A DNA stretch of 64,000 nucleotides from Typha latifolia (GCA_019914945.1 CM034111.1:6200001-6264000), one strand, 5' to 3'. Positions 14,301 to 26,000 are shown, counted from the stretch's first letter. A program made the numbers and translations. The notes: generated from the letters alone by a model not told the origin.

Positions 14301-17300
14301 CTAGGCTCAATAATAGCCCACTCCCAAATATGAGTGTTATCTGATTTATATAAGACCTAATTTCTTTCCAGAATTAAGCATCCAAATATTGTGTGATTTG
14401 TTAATTAAAGAATGGCAATTTGACAAATTTCCCAACTTTAGTAGAACTTCCCTTGTATGATCTGTGAAGTTAATTAATGACCTTTATTTTCCATAGGATT
14501 AGTTCATTCTAATTCAACAATAATGATATACAATTTAGCTCAAGTACAATACAAGATAAACAATGAAAACTTCTCATTTAACTCCAATGATATTCATGCT
14601 ATTTGTCGACTATATTTAAGATTCAAAGAGTTAACCTAGCATCCAAAATTTGACAATAAAAGCATTTTATATATTTGTATGATCTGATCAATATAAAACC
14701 TAATGCTTTTCAAAATTAACCATCCCAAACGATTCACAAAGGCAGAGCTCTAACTTTCCCAAAATTTAACTTTACAAATAATTTGAAGCACAAAACAGAA
14801 GGACTAATCATGTGTAGTAGACAGCATTACAAAAGTTGACAACAATTAATAAAGTAGGAAAGTTTGCATTTACATAACAATCCAACTTGAGCATGTTATA
14901 TAAACTAATAGAAACCAAAAGACAGTTTGCCAAGAACCATAATGAGCTCCAGGAGCTCCATTCTTACCTTACATATTCATGACCCCATGAACCAATGTCA
15001 CCCTCAGATCCTAACAATCGGTACTTCAGGCTCTCCTAATGAAAGAACAAGTAGCGAAAATCAGAAAAAACTAAAATAGAAAAGCATTCAAAAGCTAAGC
15101 ATGACTGTTATCATATATCTGAACTATTTGATTTCCTTAAAGAGAGGAAAAAAAATACGACAAAACTGAATATCAACTGATAATGCTTTTCGAGTTAAAA
15201 TTGTGATGCCCTACAAGACATTCTTAGTTGTTGAAATAAGGTGGTCATAGACCAAAATTAGTTAATATGCTAAGTGGACACAAAGAACTGAGTTGTACAT
15301 TGACCATGCAAAGGTTTATCAAAACCTTAAATAAGAGAACACAAAAAGCAGTCTTGACAAAACATAATCAACTTCAAATAATAGATAGACTCATTGGGCA
15401 TGTCACTTGCCCAGTTAGTTATTATAATGGGAGGAATGCAACTTCACTGTGAGTCAGTGTGCTCTCATGAAAAATATAGTTGTACTGCATTGAAATTATA
15501 TAGTGAAACAGCAGTGATTAGCATGGTACTGGCAAAGTGAACATATGAGCAATTATAAATCATTTCATCCCCTAATTAGACTGTGCGAAAATTAATGGTC
15601 ATCCACCAGATACATTACACACTTTATAGTTTGCAACTCCAAGTCACAAACATGGGCAATCAAAACTAAAATACAATTTGATAAAGAGACAACCCCTCGC
15701 AAGTGCAAATGTGATTTCACCTCAGTTTAAAATAGAGCTAGATCGGACCCCTTATTCTGCTTCTCTTAAGGCACCAAAAAAAAAGAAATATCCTTCCACA
15801 TCATTACATCAAGGTCAGCAATTATGAAGCATGGACACCTCCTTCCAAGAGAGGTGTCCATGTAGAACATAGACACACGTCGAACACATGTGGAACACAT
15901 GTGCGACATATATTAGAAGTATCTGTATTTAAAAAATTACAAAATAAAAAACGAACGTGGACGAGACACGACGTGAACATAGGCGAGCATGAAATTGGGT
16001 CAAACGGATCAGGTTTGAGTTGTTTTTGAGTTGTTTTTTATTAAAAACTAAAACGTCATCCCCAAGGAAAACCTAAATCCACCCTCATCTCGTAAAACTC
16101 TCTCGGCCATAAAACCCTCCCAAGCAGAAGACAACAGTGCGGCGACGGCAAGTAGTTGAGCACGGTGAGTAACTAAGCTTCTTTGAGACCAAGCAGTGAG
16201 GTTATCTCTCCCCGCCCTCCCCGCCAAGCAACTTATCTGAGACCTCCTTCTCTCTGTGCAAGAATTTTTTTTTTCATTTCTTCTTATCTACTCTAGGAAT
16301 TTTAGAATAAAAATGAATGTTATTCTTCCTCATTGGCCAATCTTCTTCACATAGTGATCGATGATCCATCTCTGCCTCTCCGCATTCCTTTAAAGCCTTT
16401 CATTTTTTTCCTTCTTTTCTTTTATACCGATAGGGCTTAAATTTAAATTTCTGTTGTTTATATTATTTATAATTAGGGTGATAAACTAATAATGTGACAC
16501 TGTGATGTTCTTTTTTGACAAAAGATGCTACGACATTTGAATAAAGTAAATGCAAGTAATATATTGCTTTAATGATTAATCTGATATTGTGATCCTTAAT
16601 ATGTGAAAAAAAAAAACTTTGTTAATCTATTAATTGAAGGAAATGTCACTTAAATCTTTCTCTACTAATGTAGTTTTATTGTGGTTGAAGAAAACTGAAT
16701 ACTAAAAATACAGAGTCTAGTCAAAATACTGCATCTTCTATGACTGTGGATGAAGATGATCCTTTGTGAAAGTATGTTACTAAGATGGAGAAATTAGAAA
16801 AAGGTGGAGGCAATCATAATTTTAAATGTAACTATTGTCAACAAGTCTATAAAGGATCATATGATAGAGTAATGACTTATTTATTGAAAATTAGTAGGCA
16901 TGGATTTAGAGATTGTCCAAAAGTGAGCAGTGAACATATATGGAAAGTAAAAGAGTTGTTGATATGCTGAGTAAAGGACAAAAAATTCGATACCTAAACA
17001 AATTTCTTTGCCAAATTTTGGGCAAGCTACATCTTCTAGTAGCTCAATTGGAGTTGGAGGTGTAGATTTTGATATGAAAGGGGCATCAAGTACAAAAAAG
17101 AGCAACAGGAATGACACTTATTAGGAAGTCATTTAATTCTAATGCTCGTAGCCAATTATATTGTGAGATTGCAAGAATATACTATTGATTGTCTTTTCAT
17201 CTGGCGAGAAATCCTTACTATGTTAGAGCCTTTCAATTTGCAGCAAATAATAATATTTTTAGATTTATGCCCCCTAATTACAATATATTGAGAGCTACAC

Positions 17301-20300
17301 TACTTCAATAAGAAAGAGCAAAGATTGAAATATTGCTAATCCCTATTAAAAGCACTGAAAAAGATGAGTATTGTATGTGATTGTTGGCTTGATGCACAAA
17401 GAAGACCTCTTATAAATTTTTAGTAGTGACTGAGAATGACCATATGTTCTTGAAGGCTGTGAATTGTGAAAGAAAATATAAAGACAAATTTTTTATATCC
17501 AATTTGATCATTAAAATCATTGAAAAGATTAGGCCTCATAATATTAGTTCAAGTGGTTACGGATAATACACATGTTTGCAAAACAACAAGAATGCTTCTT
17601 GAGGTAAGATTTTCTCACATATTTTAGACTCAAAATATAGTTTATACTCTCAACCTAGCTTTAAAGAACATATGCGCAACAAAAAACACCAAGGCAAATG
17701 AGATTGTGTTTGATTTCAGTAATTGTAGGGGCTGTAATGTGCATAAAAAATTTCATTATACAACATTCAATGAGATTGGTTAATAAATTTGTCAATTTAA
17801 AATTGCTTGCTATTGCGGAGACTCGCTTTGCTTTGGTGATTATAATATTGAAAAGATTTAGGAAGATCAAGAAAGGCCTCCAATCAATGGTAATCAATGA
17901 TAAATATAGTTCCTAAAGGGAAGATGATATTGGAAAAGCATAATTTGTTAAAAATAAAATTCCCAATGACATTCAATGGGATAAGATTGAATATACATTT
18001 GCCTTCACAAAGCTTATATATAATATACTACAGGTTGTAGACACAGATAAATTATGTTTACATTTAATATATGAATGTGGGATTTCAAAAGGTGACAACA
18101 ATCATATTTATGCATGAAAACAAGGCAACGAATCCTATTTTTATTCAGTGGTGCACAAGACCCTAGTAGATAAATGGGACGAAAGTAATACACCACAAAA
18201 TTGCTTAACACAATCTTTGAATCCAAGGTTAAGTTGATTTCTATAGCCCTCTTTTTTATAGTTAAATTAAGTTTGGCCCAAACATGTGGTGAGTGTTTCT
18301 CATGAATACTTTTTAGTTCTTATAGATTGATGTATGTGTATTTTCTATTATTAGATGGCAAACTTTTGCTTTAGATGTATCAACAATTTTATTTTTTTTT
18401 ATTTACTTATTTATTTATTCTGCCATATCCTATGTCGTGTTCGTGTCCTATTTTTCAAAATTTGTCGTATCACGGTATCTATATCGTGTCATATCCATGT
18501 CCATGCTTCATTGCTTAGCAAACAAGGAATTCTCAAATGTCATCATGCTTTTGAATTGAAACTTGTAAAACTAATAAAATTTGCCTAATCACCTTTTGCA
18601 GAACATTAATAATAATCTATGAAGCAGCGCTCAATTGCACCATAAATATGCAAATTCTGACAACACAAAAAGCTATTATTTTCTTCTAAACATATCTTTC
18701 GTACTTCAACATGCATGAGCATATCTTGCAACACTACTTTGTATATCAAAAAAAAAAAAAGCAACCCACCACTTAATATTTCTACTCTAGCAATAGTCTA
18801 ATAAGACTTTGACTATCCATTTTAGAATTTGGAGTATTAGACATACAAGATTAGCAAGAAACTTTCAACTAGTAAAACCAACACCTAGTGGAAATTCAAT
18901 CATTTGTAACTAGGTTATCCAGCATCAATCCATTGAATTACCTTTTCTAGTACTTGCATGTTCCACATCTTCAATAGATGTTCAATTTGACAAAAACAGC
19001 ATAAAATTGGAACACAACGTATACACCAAATCGTCAAATTACTACTAGGAAAAAGGATGCACCCAGTTTAGTTTGTAGATATCTTGAAAGGGTAGACAAG
19101 CAGCGGAACTTTCTCACAAAATGCAATGGCTCATCAATGCAACTTGCCGAGGAAAAGGTAGTTACATGTATAGTGAAGAACAGCCAACTCCTATCAAATG
19201 GATGATCCATGGTATATACTATATAGTTGTTAGTGACAGATTAATGTTAATTTAATGCATTCTATACATTTCAGGTACTTTTATTTAGTTATTCGGTAAT
19301 TCATCTCAAATGATTGCTTTGCTAGGAAGTAGGAACAATCACACTACACTGGACTGGACCTCAAATTTATGGCAGTGATTACCTTTTCACTGTTATTATA
19401 TCTCTGTTGGATAGTTTCTTAAAACCAACAGCACATGCAACCACAGATGTGTAAAAATATTGCACCTACACCAAGCATTGTCATGACAACACTTCAACTA
19501 CCTTCTAGGGCATTGCCCTCAACAAGTTGAGTTTGTTATAAAGTTTTCCGACAGACAGACTATGATAAATGCAACATATGAAAAGCAAACAGGAAGTAAA
19601 TTTACATACCCTCTCCCCTTCAGCGGACATTGTTAGGGCTAACACAGACAGTATGTCAGCTAGATATTTCTGCAAAATTCATAAAGCCATTCAAGTCTTT
19701 AGTACTAATCAATATGTAAATACCACATGGTATCTGCAAACAATATAGTCCATACCTTCAAGTCAGACTCTGGCATTATCTCGAAGTACGCTTTTAGGGT
19801 TCCATAATGGGGCCGAAGGAACTTTAAAGGCTTTGGAACGGAAGTCATCGAACTAGTCGCCGTTCGAATCTCCTGTCTGAAAGACAAACAATTTTTGACA
19901 AAATGGTATCATTTGCAAAGAGTATGCAACGCAATCAAAGATAGCCCTCAAAAAAGGATCGTAGAGCCAAAAGAGTGTGAATACCTCATGCTCTCCAGAG
20001 CTAGCTTCTGAACACCGGGATCTACGTCCTGAACTCTTTCGACATACAACTCCAACTGCTGCTTCAAAGCCAAATCCTCATCCGACTGCAATTGGAGACA
20101 AAGATTGCGAGATTGGTCACAACAAAGATCGACGAAACGGATCAGAACAAGATCGGCGAGAAACAAAGAGAGAAATGAGAAGAGGAGGTCACCAAATCGT
20201 CGTCCTTTTTGTCATCCTTCTTCCTCTTAGGATCCTTGGAAGCGGGTTTCTGAGGGTTTTGTTCCGATGCGGCGGAGCTGCTAGGTTTCTGGTCGGCGGA

Positions 20301-20303
20301 CAT
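38..20303 (-). CDS. RPN1: RPN1, 26S proteasome regulatory subunit 2 (PSMD2 homolog), partial at 3' end
   Basis: RPN1 is the largest base subunit of the 19S regulatory particle. It is a toroidal scaffold that docks ubiquitin and UBL shuttle factors and the deubiquitinase Ubp6/USP14 beside the ATPase ring, in cytosol and nucleus. Nineteen exons were placed by hand. Each junction has GT donor and AG acceptor, and the joined frame gives about 684 residues without a stop, ending in ISNPK. The family is usually ~890 residues, so roughly 200 C-terminal residues lie beyond the left edge. The start ATG (20303-20301) opens MSADQKP, followed by the lysine/aspartate-rich tail [14 protein letters not shown] typical of the plant N-terminus. 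Proteasome/cyclosome (PC) repeats start near residue 447. Wording is closer to the grass protein than to Arabidopsis as I remember them. One odd spot is the exon 9/10 split codon, AG|C, giving Ser where Arg or Lys is usual. No coding lesion was seen, so the gene is probably functional. Confidence 0.96.
451..1703 (-). other. RPN1 intron 17 (1.25 kb)
   Basis: An AT-rich intron between exons 17 and 18. It holds an (AT)n microsatellite at 748-771. No coding or element signal was recognised elsewhere in it. Confidence 0.8.
748..771. repeat. (AT)n microsatellite
   Basis: About 12 uninterrupted AT dinucleotides inside RPN1 intron 17. Confidence 0.9.
2439..3713 (-). CDS. RPN1: RPN1 exons 10-14 (residues 231-418)
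   Basis: Exon 10 is 3713-3599 ([20 protein letters not shown] and on). Exon 11 is 3515-3441 ([20 protein letters not shown]). Exon 12 is 3260-3102, an acidic stretch [12 protein letters not shown] followed by [20 protein letters not shown]. Exon 13 is 2725-2618 (VHLIDGRAS to [10 protein letters not shown]). Exon 14 is 2543-2439 ([11 protein letters not shown] to [17 protein letters not shown]). All but the exon 9/10 junction fall between codons. This is the conserved region leading into the PC repeats. Confidence 0.96.
2771..2799. repeat. (TG)n microsatellite
   Basis: About 14 TG units with one slip (a TTG break), inside RPN1 intron 12 (2726-3101). The rest of that 376-bp intron shows nothing recognisable. 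Confidence 0.9.
4779..5229 (+). repeat. LTR-like dispersed repeat R1, copy a
   Basis: Begins TGATGTGGGCATCATC and continues through GGGGGATGTCCG and AGGATCCTATTAGGAAAT. The same text occurs in opposite orientation at 8820-9231. It opens with TG and may end near TTGCATGACA (~5229), as expected of an LTR, but no flanking duplication was found, so the right limit is tentative. Confidence 0.55.
5985..6450. repeat. Purine-rich minisatellite, unit ~85-95 bp
   Basis: Each unit has a GA-rich block (runs of GAGAGA and AAGAGG) and a non-purine header. The header reads ATGCTTAGGAGTTGGGCTG at ~6262 and ~6356, ATGCTTGGCTGCGG at ~6182, and a decayed GTGGGTTGTGG at ~6096. That makes four imperfect units. 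The plus strand is almost pure purine over several hundred bases, so the transcribed RPN1 pre-mRNA is pyrimidine-rich here. Confidence 0.7.
7388..7769 (-). CDS. RPN1: RPN1 exons 7-9 (residues 169-231)
   Basis: Exon 7 is 7769-7704 ([22 protein letters not shown]). Exon 8 is 7572-7534 ([13 protein letters not shown]). Exon 9 is 7470-7388 ([20 protein letters not shown], then LYLTSSS and a split codon). The three form a tight cluster flanked by a 2.66-kb intron upstream and a 3.67-kb intron downstream. Those introns carry inverted copies of one repeat (4779-5040 and 8820-9231). The helical N-terminal segment encoded here precedes the PC-repeat toroid. Confidence 0.95.
7770..10425 (-). other. RPN1 intron 6 (2.66 kb), repeat-bearing
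   Basis: An AT-rich intron between exons 6 and 7. It contains the reversed repeat R1 copy b (8485-9231). The remainder, 7770-8480 and 9232-10425, shows only AT-rich sequence and short A/T runs. Confidence 0.8.
8485..9231 (-). repeat. LTR-like dispersed repeat R1, copy b, internally duplicated
   Basis: Read on the minus strand it starts TGATGTGGGCATCAATC at 9231 and matches copy a at 4779. Two internal duplications were seen. A ~119-bp block (8836-8952 and 8966-9084) carries CTTACCTAAATTGACTAACC in both. A 24-bp block (8485-8508 and 8790-8813) reads TCTCATGCAATAACCCTTAA and on. A GA/CT-rich stretch lies at ~8640-8755. It is probably a decayed solo LTR. Confidence 0.55.
10426..15035 (-). CDS. 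RPN1: RPN1 exons 5-6 (residues 132-168) around a 4.5-kb intron
   Basis: Exon 5 is 15035-14968 and reads [22 protein letters not shown] plus the first two bases of an Arg codon. Exon 6 is 10468-10426, completes that Arg and reads [14 protein letters not shown]. They are separated by a 4,499-bp intron, and exon 5 is separated from exon 4 by 4,574 bp. Both exons are very short (68 and 43 bp) and sit isolated in AT-rich repeat-bearing DNA, so automatic gene finders could miss them. The frame and the match to the conserved family order support both. Confidence 0.93.
10469..14967 (-). other. RPN1 intron 5 (4.5 kb)
   Basis: A large AT-rich intron. It contains a ~103-bp tandem duplication (12617-12820) and GA-rich stretches near 12270-12480 and 13260-13600. 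The short frames in the latter reflect composition. No transposase or other coding similarity was recognised. Confidence 0.75.
12617..12820. repeat. Tandem duplication, period ~103 bp
   Basis: TATGGCCAAT followed by an AATCAGATACTC(A/G)ATTGG segment occurs at 12617 and again at 12720. Both copies are followed by a GGGCAT/AGGCAT-CCTAT segment. Two diverged copies inside RPN1 intron 5. Confidence 0.6.
15036..15822 (-). other. RPN1 intron 4, segment before the hAT insertion
   Basis: The 787 bp of AT-rich intron sequence between exon 5 and the hAT element. Nothing coding was recognised. Confidence 0.6.
15823..18513 (+). mobile_element. Degenerate hAT-superfamily DNA transposon in RPN1 intron 4
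   Basis: The ends are inverted copies: ATGAAGCATGGAC at 15823 and its complement GTCCATGCTTCAT ending at 18513. CGTGTC/GACACG subterminal motifs cluster at both ends (for example ~15960-15975 and ~18435-18490), as is common in hAT elements. The ~2.7-kb span encloses a broken hAT transposase on the plus strand, antisense to RPN1. An 8-bp target duplication could not be resolved. Confidence 0.7.
16740..18235 (+). pseudogene. hAT transposase pseudogene (BED zinc finger, DUF659, hAT core)
   Basis: Frame-hopping translation gives a BED-type finger near 16785-16970 ([17 protein letters not shown] with a later Cys in FRDCPK). Next comes a DUF659-like stretch at ~17160-17520 ([40 protein letters not shown]). 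Then a hAT core at ~17640-18225 ([60 protein letters not shown]). The order matches hAT proteins of the DUF659 type. Many in-frame stops and frameshifts make it dead. A Tyr appears where the BED His is expected (VMTYLLKIS). Confidence 0.85.
18514..19609 (-). other. RPN1 intron 4, segment after the hAT insertion
   Basis: About 1.1 kb of AT-rich intron without recognised features. Confidence 0.6.
19610..20303 (-). CDS. RPN1: RPN1 exons 1-4 (residues 1-131)
   Basis: Exon 1 is 20303-20193 (37 codons, low-complexity charged N-terminus). Exon 2 is 20085-19985 and contains [10 protein letters not shown]. Exon 3 is 19876-19756 and contains the highly conserved [17 protein letters not shown]. Exon 4 is 19669-19610 and reads [20 protein letters not shown]. 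The exon 2/3 junction splits an Arg codon (AG|A); the other boundaries fall between codons. The introns are short (86-108 bp), unlike the two giant introns that follow. Confidence 0.95.
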
Positions 20304-20430
20304 GGCGCCGATTAGGGTTGGAGGACGATCTGGTGTTAGGGTTTCGAGAAGAGGGGGAGCAAAAAGGAGGAGAGCTCGGTGGAGGAGGGACTGATCGGAT
20401 TACTTGCGGTGTGTATGTTTGCTTGATGCA
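20304..20430 (-). promoter_or_regulatory. RPN1 5' leader and core promoter with telo-box motifs
   Basis: On the minus strand the DNA just upstream of the RPN1 ATG is pyrimidine-rich (TCCTCC, CCCCCTCTTCTC), as in plant 5' leaders. It contains AAACCCTAA at about 20336-20344 and a second ACCCTAA at about 20312-20318. AAACCCTA telo-boxes are known in promoters and leaders of plant ribosomal-protein and other housekeeping genes. The transcription start was not located. Confidence 0.5.
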
Positions 20431-22195
20431 AAAGAAAAGGAGATCAACTAATTATGGTCCGCTACAATTCTTGAGCTCGAACCTCTGGTCCAACCGACCT
20501 AGACACAAAAATAATAAATAAAATAATAAATAAAATAATATTATCTAGCATTTGTAATTTTTTTTGATAGGTGACCACAAAACAATATAGTTTCTTATCT
20601 GCACCCCTACCCCCATTTTACTTTATGTTTGCAGCTTAGAGGGACTTTTACAAATTTAATTGTATTTAATTTTTTTTAATTTATAATAATTGTGCATCGC
20701 ATTTATAAATTATGTACATTTTATTATAATAAAATATGCATAGACTGTAGAAAATATATGCACTAAATTTTATATGCTAAATCAAAACACTAAATATAAT
20801 TAAATTGTAAAAATCTATTATTTTAGCTATAAAATGATCACAATGCTTTTTATATCCATTTAGGTAGACAAAGCGACGTCATCTGTGACACTAAATGTTG
20901 TTTTTATTTATCTAATATTATACTAAATGAAATGTGTACTTTTTGAGTGTGTTTGATTATAGGATTGGATAAAATTGAATAAGTCATCGATAAATGTATC
21001 CCGAGGATAATATATTTTTTAGGATTGCTAATCTCATATGCTAATTTTAGGCCACTGTTTCGTATTTATAAAGCTATATATGGGATAAATAAATAAATTA
21101 TATTATTATGCTCGATAAAGAAAATTAATAACATCAATTACTATTTTAAACTATTGTTGATTATCCCAAACTTAAATTATATCATTAAAAATCATTGAAT
21201 TAAATTATATTAATTATCAAAATTAATCACATTCAATTCAAAATAATCAGAATCAAATCCAAAAGTAACAGAAACAATATAATAAATTAACATATAATTG
21301 TTTAATAAGAAAATGGAAATTTTTTTAATATAGCAAATACTTTAAATAAATATAAAATATCAATATCAATAAAAAGATTGAAAATTTTTATTATTTTTAT
21401 ATAGGGGCAATATAGTAAATATGTTTGATATTCCTACCCTTTCGCATCATTTTTACTCATTTTTTGAAACCTAAATTAGTTCATTATCCTAAGTGGTAGA
21501 AATATCAAATACTAACTTTCCTCTTGATCAATCATTTTGCGCAAAATCAAGAGATCAGAACACTAATTCGAGAACCAACAAAAGAATAAATCATAATCCT
21601 AATTAAAGTAAATCCCATTAAATTTTTCAACCTTGTTGCATGAGAAATAAATGGAGACAAAAGGAAAAAAAAGCTTACTAGAGACTCGAGGAAGAAAAGA
21701 TAAAAGACTGATAGTCAATTGCTTCCATAAAAGAGAAAATGGGGAATCAACAGAGGGGAGGAGGGCGGAGATGATGGACTCCTTTCCCCCGAATTCTTTC
21801 TTCTATAGCGAGCTCCAAACTCTGACGGACACACTGTAATCAACAGCAATCTCAACATCGGATTCTTGATGTGGAGGACAAAGAAGGATTTTCTGCAATA
21901 TTTTTTTAGAAGGGTTTCCTACGATAGAGGATAGGAAGAAGAGAGAGTGGAGAAGGGTGGAGGAGGAGATAAGCTTGAAAATGGAGTCAGAGATGGGTTT
22001 CGGTGGTGAATGGGTTCAACTGAGAGAGTTTAGGGATGTGTGCGAGAGTTTTAACTTATATAATCATCATACTACCCATTGGATCTTAGATCCAACAGTT
22101 CTAAATATGTTATATAATATATATATATATATGATATAAGAGCTTAATCAAGCCAAGCTTGAGCGAGCCAATGTTAGCCTAGCTTAATTCGATAG
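20431..22195. other. Intergenic AT-rich DNA upstream of RPN1
   Basis: Very AT-rich from 20520 to 21620, with a 25-bp inverted-arm pair (20643-20668 and 20791-20815) suggesting a MITE remnant. From 21650 to 22100 there are GA-rich stretches with short frames (62 and 60 codons) that show no recognised domain. Just before the LTR at 22196, a stretch rich in AAGCCAAGCTTGAGCGAGCC resembles common plant repeat sequence. Confidence 0.6.
20643..20815. repeat. Inverted-repeat arms, possible MITE remnant
   Basis: GACTTTTACAAATTTAATTG and following bases (20643-20668) are matched by the reverse complement of 20791-20815 with one indel and two mismatches. Confidence 0.4.
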
Positions 22196-23012
22196 TGATA
22201 TAGGTTTAGGAATAATCAAAGTGCAAAATCTGAAGATCCGTCTAAATTCTTCCTAGGGCAGAACTTTTGAGGAGATCTGCGAGAGATCTAACTATCTAAT
22301 AGATCTGTAACTTGGAGAGATTGTTCCTCTCAAAATAAGAGATTCAACGTAACTGAGATCACGTCGATCGGACTTGTAGATCAAAAATTATGGGGAAAAT
22401 ACTAACTGTGGCTTAAATAGTGGTGTGAATGGAATAGAGAAATAATGATTGGGTTTTATGGAATATGGTGGCTTTGGTAGTGGGGTAGAGCATTAAGCTA
22501 GACGAAGGGGGAAAGAGTGGATCGATCCTTGAGAGGCAAATGGGTAAGGTCAAATTGAGAGAGGAAGAAGACGACATCCAAGATTAGATGCCATTGGAGG
22601 AAAGAGAGAGAGTTGGGAATAAAACTTTAATATTTCATCAATAATACTCAATTAGGTTACCTTTCACATATTTAAAGCCTAACCTATCAACAAATTAATT
22701 AAAAGATAACTCTAAAATAATTAAAATATATCTCTAAGATAATGTAGTTCGTCGATTGCGTTTGAACGCAGCCGAACGCGTTTGAACACAGATTTTGCGT
22801 TCTCTGTCATTGAGAACGTGTCCAGGCGAACGCACTAAACATGTTCTCTATTTTTGCGAATGTGTGCATGCATTTGATAGTTGCGTTCGAACGTAGGAGG
22901 TTGTGTTCGAATGCGACTGCCAGAAATCGTCCATAAATCCTATTCTTCCCAAAACAAAAGCTATTTCTAAAACAAAAAATAAACAAAAGTCACAACTAGC
23001 TGAATTGTAACA
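22196..23012 (-). repeat. 3' LTR of element G1 (817 bp)
   Basis: On the minus strand it starts TGTTACAATTCAGC right after the polypurine tract and ends in TATCA (TGATA on the plus strand at 22196). It carries several GCGTTTGAACGC-like palindromic motifs at 22757-22915, shared with the other LTRs of this family (824 and 798 bp). Confidence 0.7.
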
Positions 23013-23039
23013 GTCCACCACGCTTCCTCCACCTTGCCC

Positions 23040-26000
23040 TCAAGGTGTGAAGTTGGGAAATCGATCGATGATCTCGGACTCAAGCTCCTATGACGCTTCA
23101 TCGGATGGTTTGCCCAACCATTCACCAAGATCTCTGTCTCTAGCCTCGAGCCATGTCACCTCTATCATCGTGCTAGTATTCGTATCGACTCCACATGTTG
23201 CAAATACTCCTCGGGTTCGGGTAGAACCGACCCTACAACTTGATCTGGCCCAATCCTCGCTTTCAGCAACGAAACATGGAACACTAGGTGTGCTCTAGAC
23301 TCCTCTGGTAGCTCAAGCTTATAGGCGACTGGTCAAATATGCTCACAAACTCAAAATGGACCAAAAAATTTGAATGCCAATTTTTGATTTTGAATGGGAT
23401 GCAAGGTGATTTGACGATAGGGCTAAGCTTGTATAAACACCATGTCACCTACACTAAACTCCTTCTCGTGATGATGTTGATCATACATTTGTTTCATCCG
23501 ATTCTATGCTGCTCTCATATGCATCTGCAACCTCCTAAGAGTAGCATCACGATCCATCAATGTCATATGAACCTCAGTCCGTTCCGAAATGAAGCCGCCA
23601 AATCATACCCTTGTAACGTCGATATCGCCCGTCTATATATTACCTCGAATGGGGTCATGCTGGTGCTGCTGTGATGAGAAGTGTTATACGACCACTCAGC
23701 CCATGGAAGATACTCCAACCAGCGTTTAGGACGATCACAGACGAAACACCGAAGGTATTGCTCAAATCCCCGATTAACCACCTCTATTTGCCCATCGATT
23801 TGCGGGTGTATGCCGAACTCAAGTTCAATTTGGTGCCCTAAAACTTAAAGTATTCAGTCCAAAACTTGCTGATGAATATACGATCACGATCCAAAATAAT
23901 TGAGCTAGGCATCCCATAAAGTTTGGCAATATTTTGAATGAAACATTCAGCTACCGATTTGGCGGAAAAAAGATGCGCCAAGGCTTAAAAATGGGCATAT
24001 TTACTCAACCTGTCCACCACCACAAAGAGAACCGAATACCCACGTACCAATGGCAGCACCTCTATGAAATCTATAGAGATATCCTCCCAAACACAATTCG
24101 GTATCGACAAAGATTGTAGAAGTCTAGTGGGCTTCAAGGTCTCCCTCTGTCTTTCCTCTTTGACACGTCTCGCACGCCCTCACGGATGCCTTGATGTCCT
24201 TCATTCTAGCTCAGGTACAGCTATAAGATAGCCTCTTGTAAGTCCTTAGAACACCTTCATGACCTGCTTTAGGGGTGTTGTCGAAGTGTTCCAGTAGTTT
24301 GGACTGCAATGATCGATCTGCAGCACTCGGATACACCCATGGTCAAGTAATAAACCGTCTGTGTCCTCCATCTCGCGGAAGGGAAAAGAAGGCATGGAAA
24401 AAGCCGCTAATTCAGCTCTAATTGGCCGACGTAAAAGGGCATCCGCCGCTCGATTCTTCGTTTCATTTTTATATTGTATCTCATAATCATACCCAAAAGC
24501 TTTGTCACCCACTACTGCTGTGCCGGTGTGTGTATCCGCTAACTTATATAATATGGCAAACTCCTCTGGTCAATGCAGATGATGAAGTGACATCCCACCA
24601 AATATGGCCTCCACTTTATCACATCATAAATAATTGTCAACATCTCTCTATCATAAGTTGAGAGTTATTGTGATCTACCGGACAAAGCTTTATCAAAAAT
24701 GCTATAGGTCTGGCCCCTTGCATTAGGACAACATCTATTCTCTCTCCAGATGCATCACATTCACCAAGACTGGGGCTGAAATTATAGCAGATTTTAATTC
24801 TTCAAAGGCCGTCGTCGCCTTGTCACTCCACACAAAGGAATCCTTTCTCAAAAGGGTAGTAAGTGGTGCTACAATTTTTACCATACCCAGCAACAAATTT
24901 GCAATAGTAACCCGTTAACCCAAAAAACCCACGCAGCTCACGAACATTCCTTGGAATCGGCCAATTGGTCATACTCTTCCCCTTGCTTGGATCGGCTACT
25001 ACACCTTCTGCTAAAATGATATGCCCAAAATATTCTACTTTTCTCTCACACCACAAACATTTAGACATCTTAACTTTCAAAGAGTTTTCTTCAAACAACT
25101 TTAGCACTTCATGTAAATATTTCAAATAATTTTCTAAACTTCTACTATAGACCAAGATATCATTGAAAAACACCAACACATATCGGCGCAAAGAGTGGTA
25201 TGAATATGTATTCATTAAGCTTTGAAATTTTGCGGGGGCGTTAGTCAAATCGAAGGGTATGACTCAAAACTCATAATGACCGTCATGAGTTTGAAAAGTT
25301 ATTTTGTGCACGTCTTTGGGATGAACTCGGATTTGGTGATGTCCAACTCTAAGGTCCAGTTTGCTGAAATAAGAAGCCCCATCAATTCATCCAATAACTC
25401 TTCTATCACTAGTATTAGGTACCGGTGAAGAATAAGCGTTATTGCTAAGTTAAATGATTCATTGTGCAAGCATCTCAGCAACTAGGTTTGTTATCTCTTC
25501 TTTTTGTACATGAGGATACCAATATGATCATACATTAACCGGCTTAACTCCTAGTACAATAGCTTGTGGTCTAAATTTCTACACGGTGATAGTCCTTGTG
25601 GCTCTTCAAACAACATAGAGAATTCATATAACATTTGTAATAATTCTTGGGGTTTACCCGAGCTTAAGGGAAGCACCATTTCTGCAGGAGACATCTAAAA
25701 GAGATAGACCAACTCCCTTGGCCATGGTAGCCTAACTATAGGTTGCAATATGGAGTTAGATTGCGTTTTCACCCTATTTAGCCGCATCACCTTACCATTT
25801 CTCCTAAATGTCATCCACATGTCATGAAAATCGAACGTCACCGGTCCTAGGCTTTGTAACCACTGAGTACTCAAGATAAGATCGGCACCCTACAAGTTAA
25901 GTAGATACAAATCAATCCTTGGACCCGAATTTCTACTCGGTGATACAAACTATCAGCTTTCAATTTTGTCCCATCACCAATTGCTACCTCAAATGCATTG

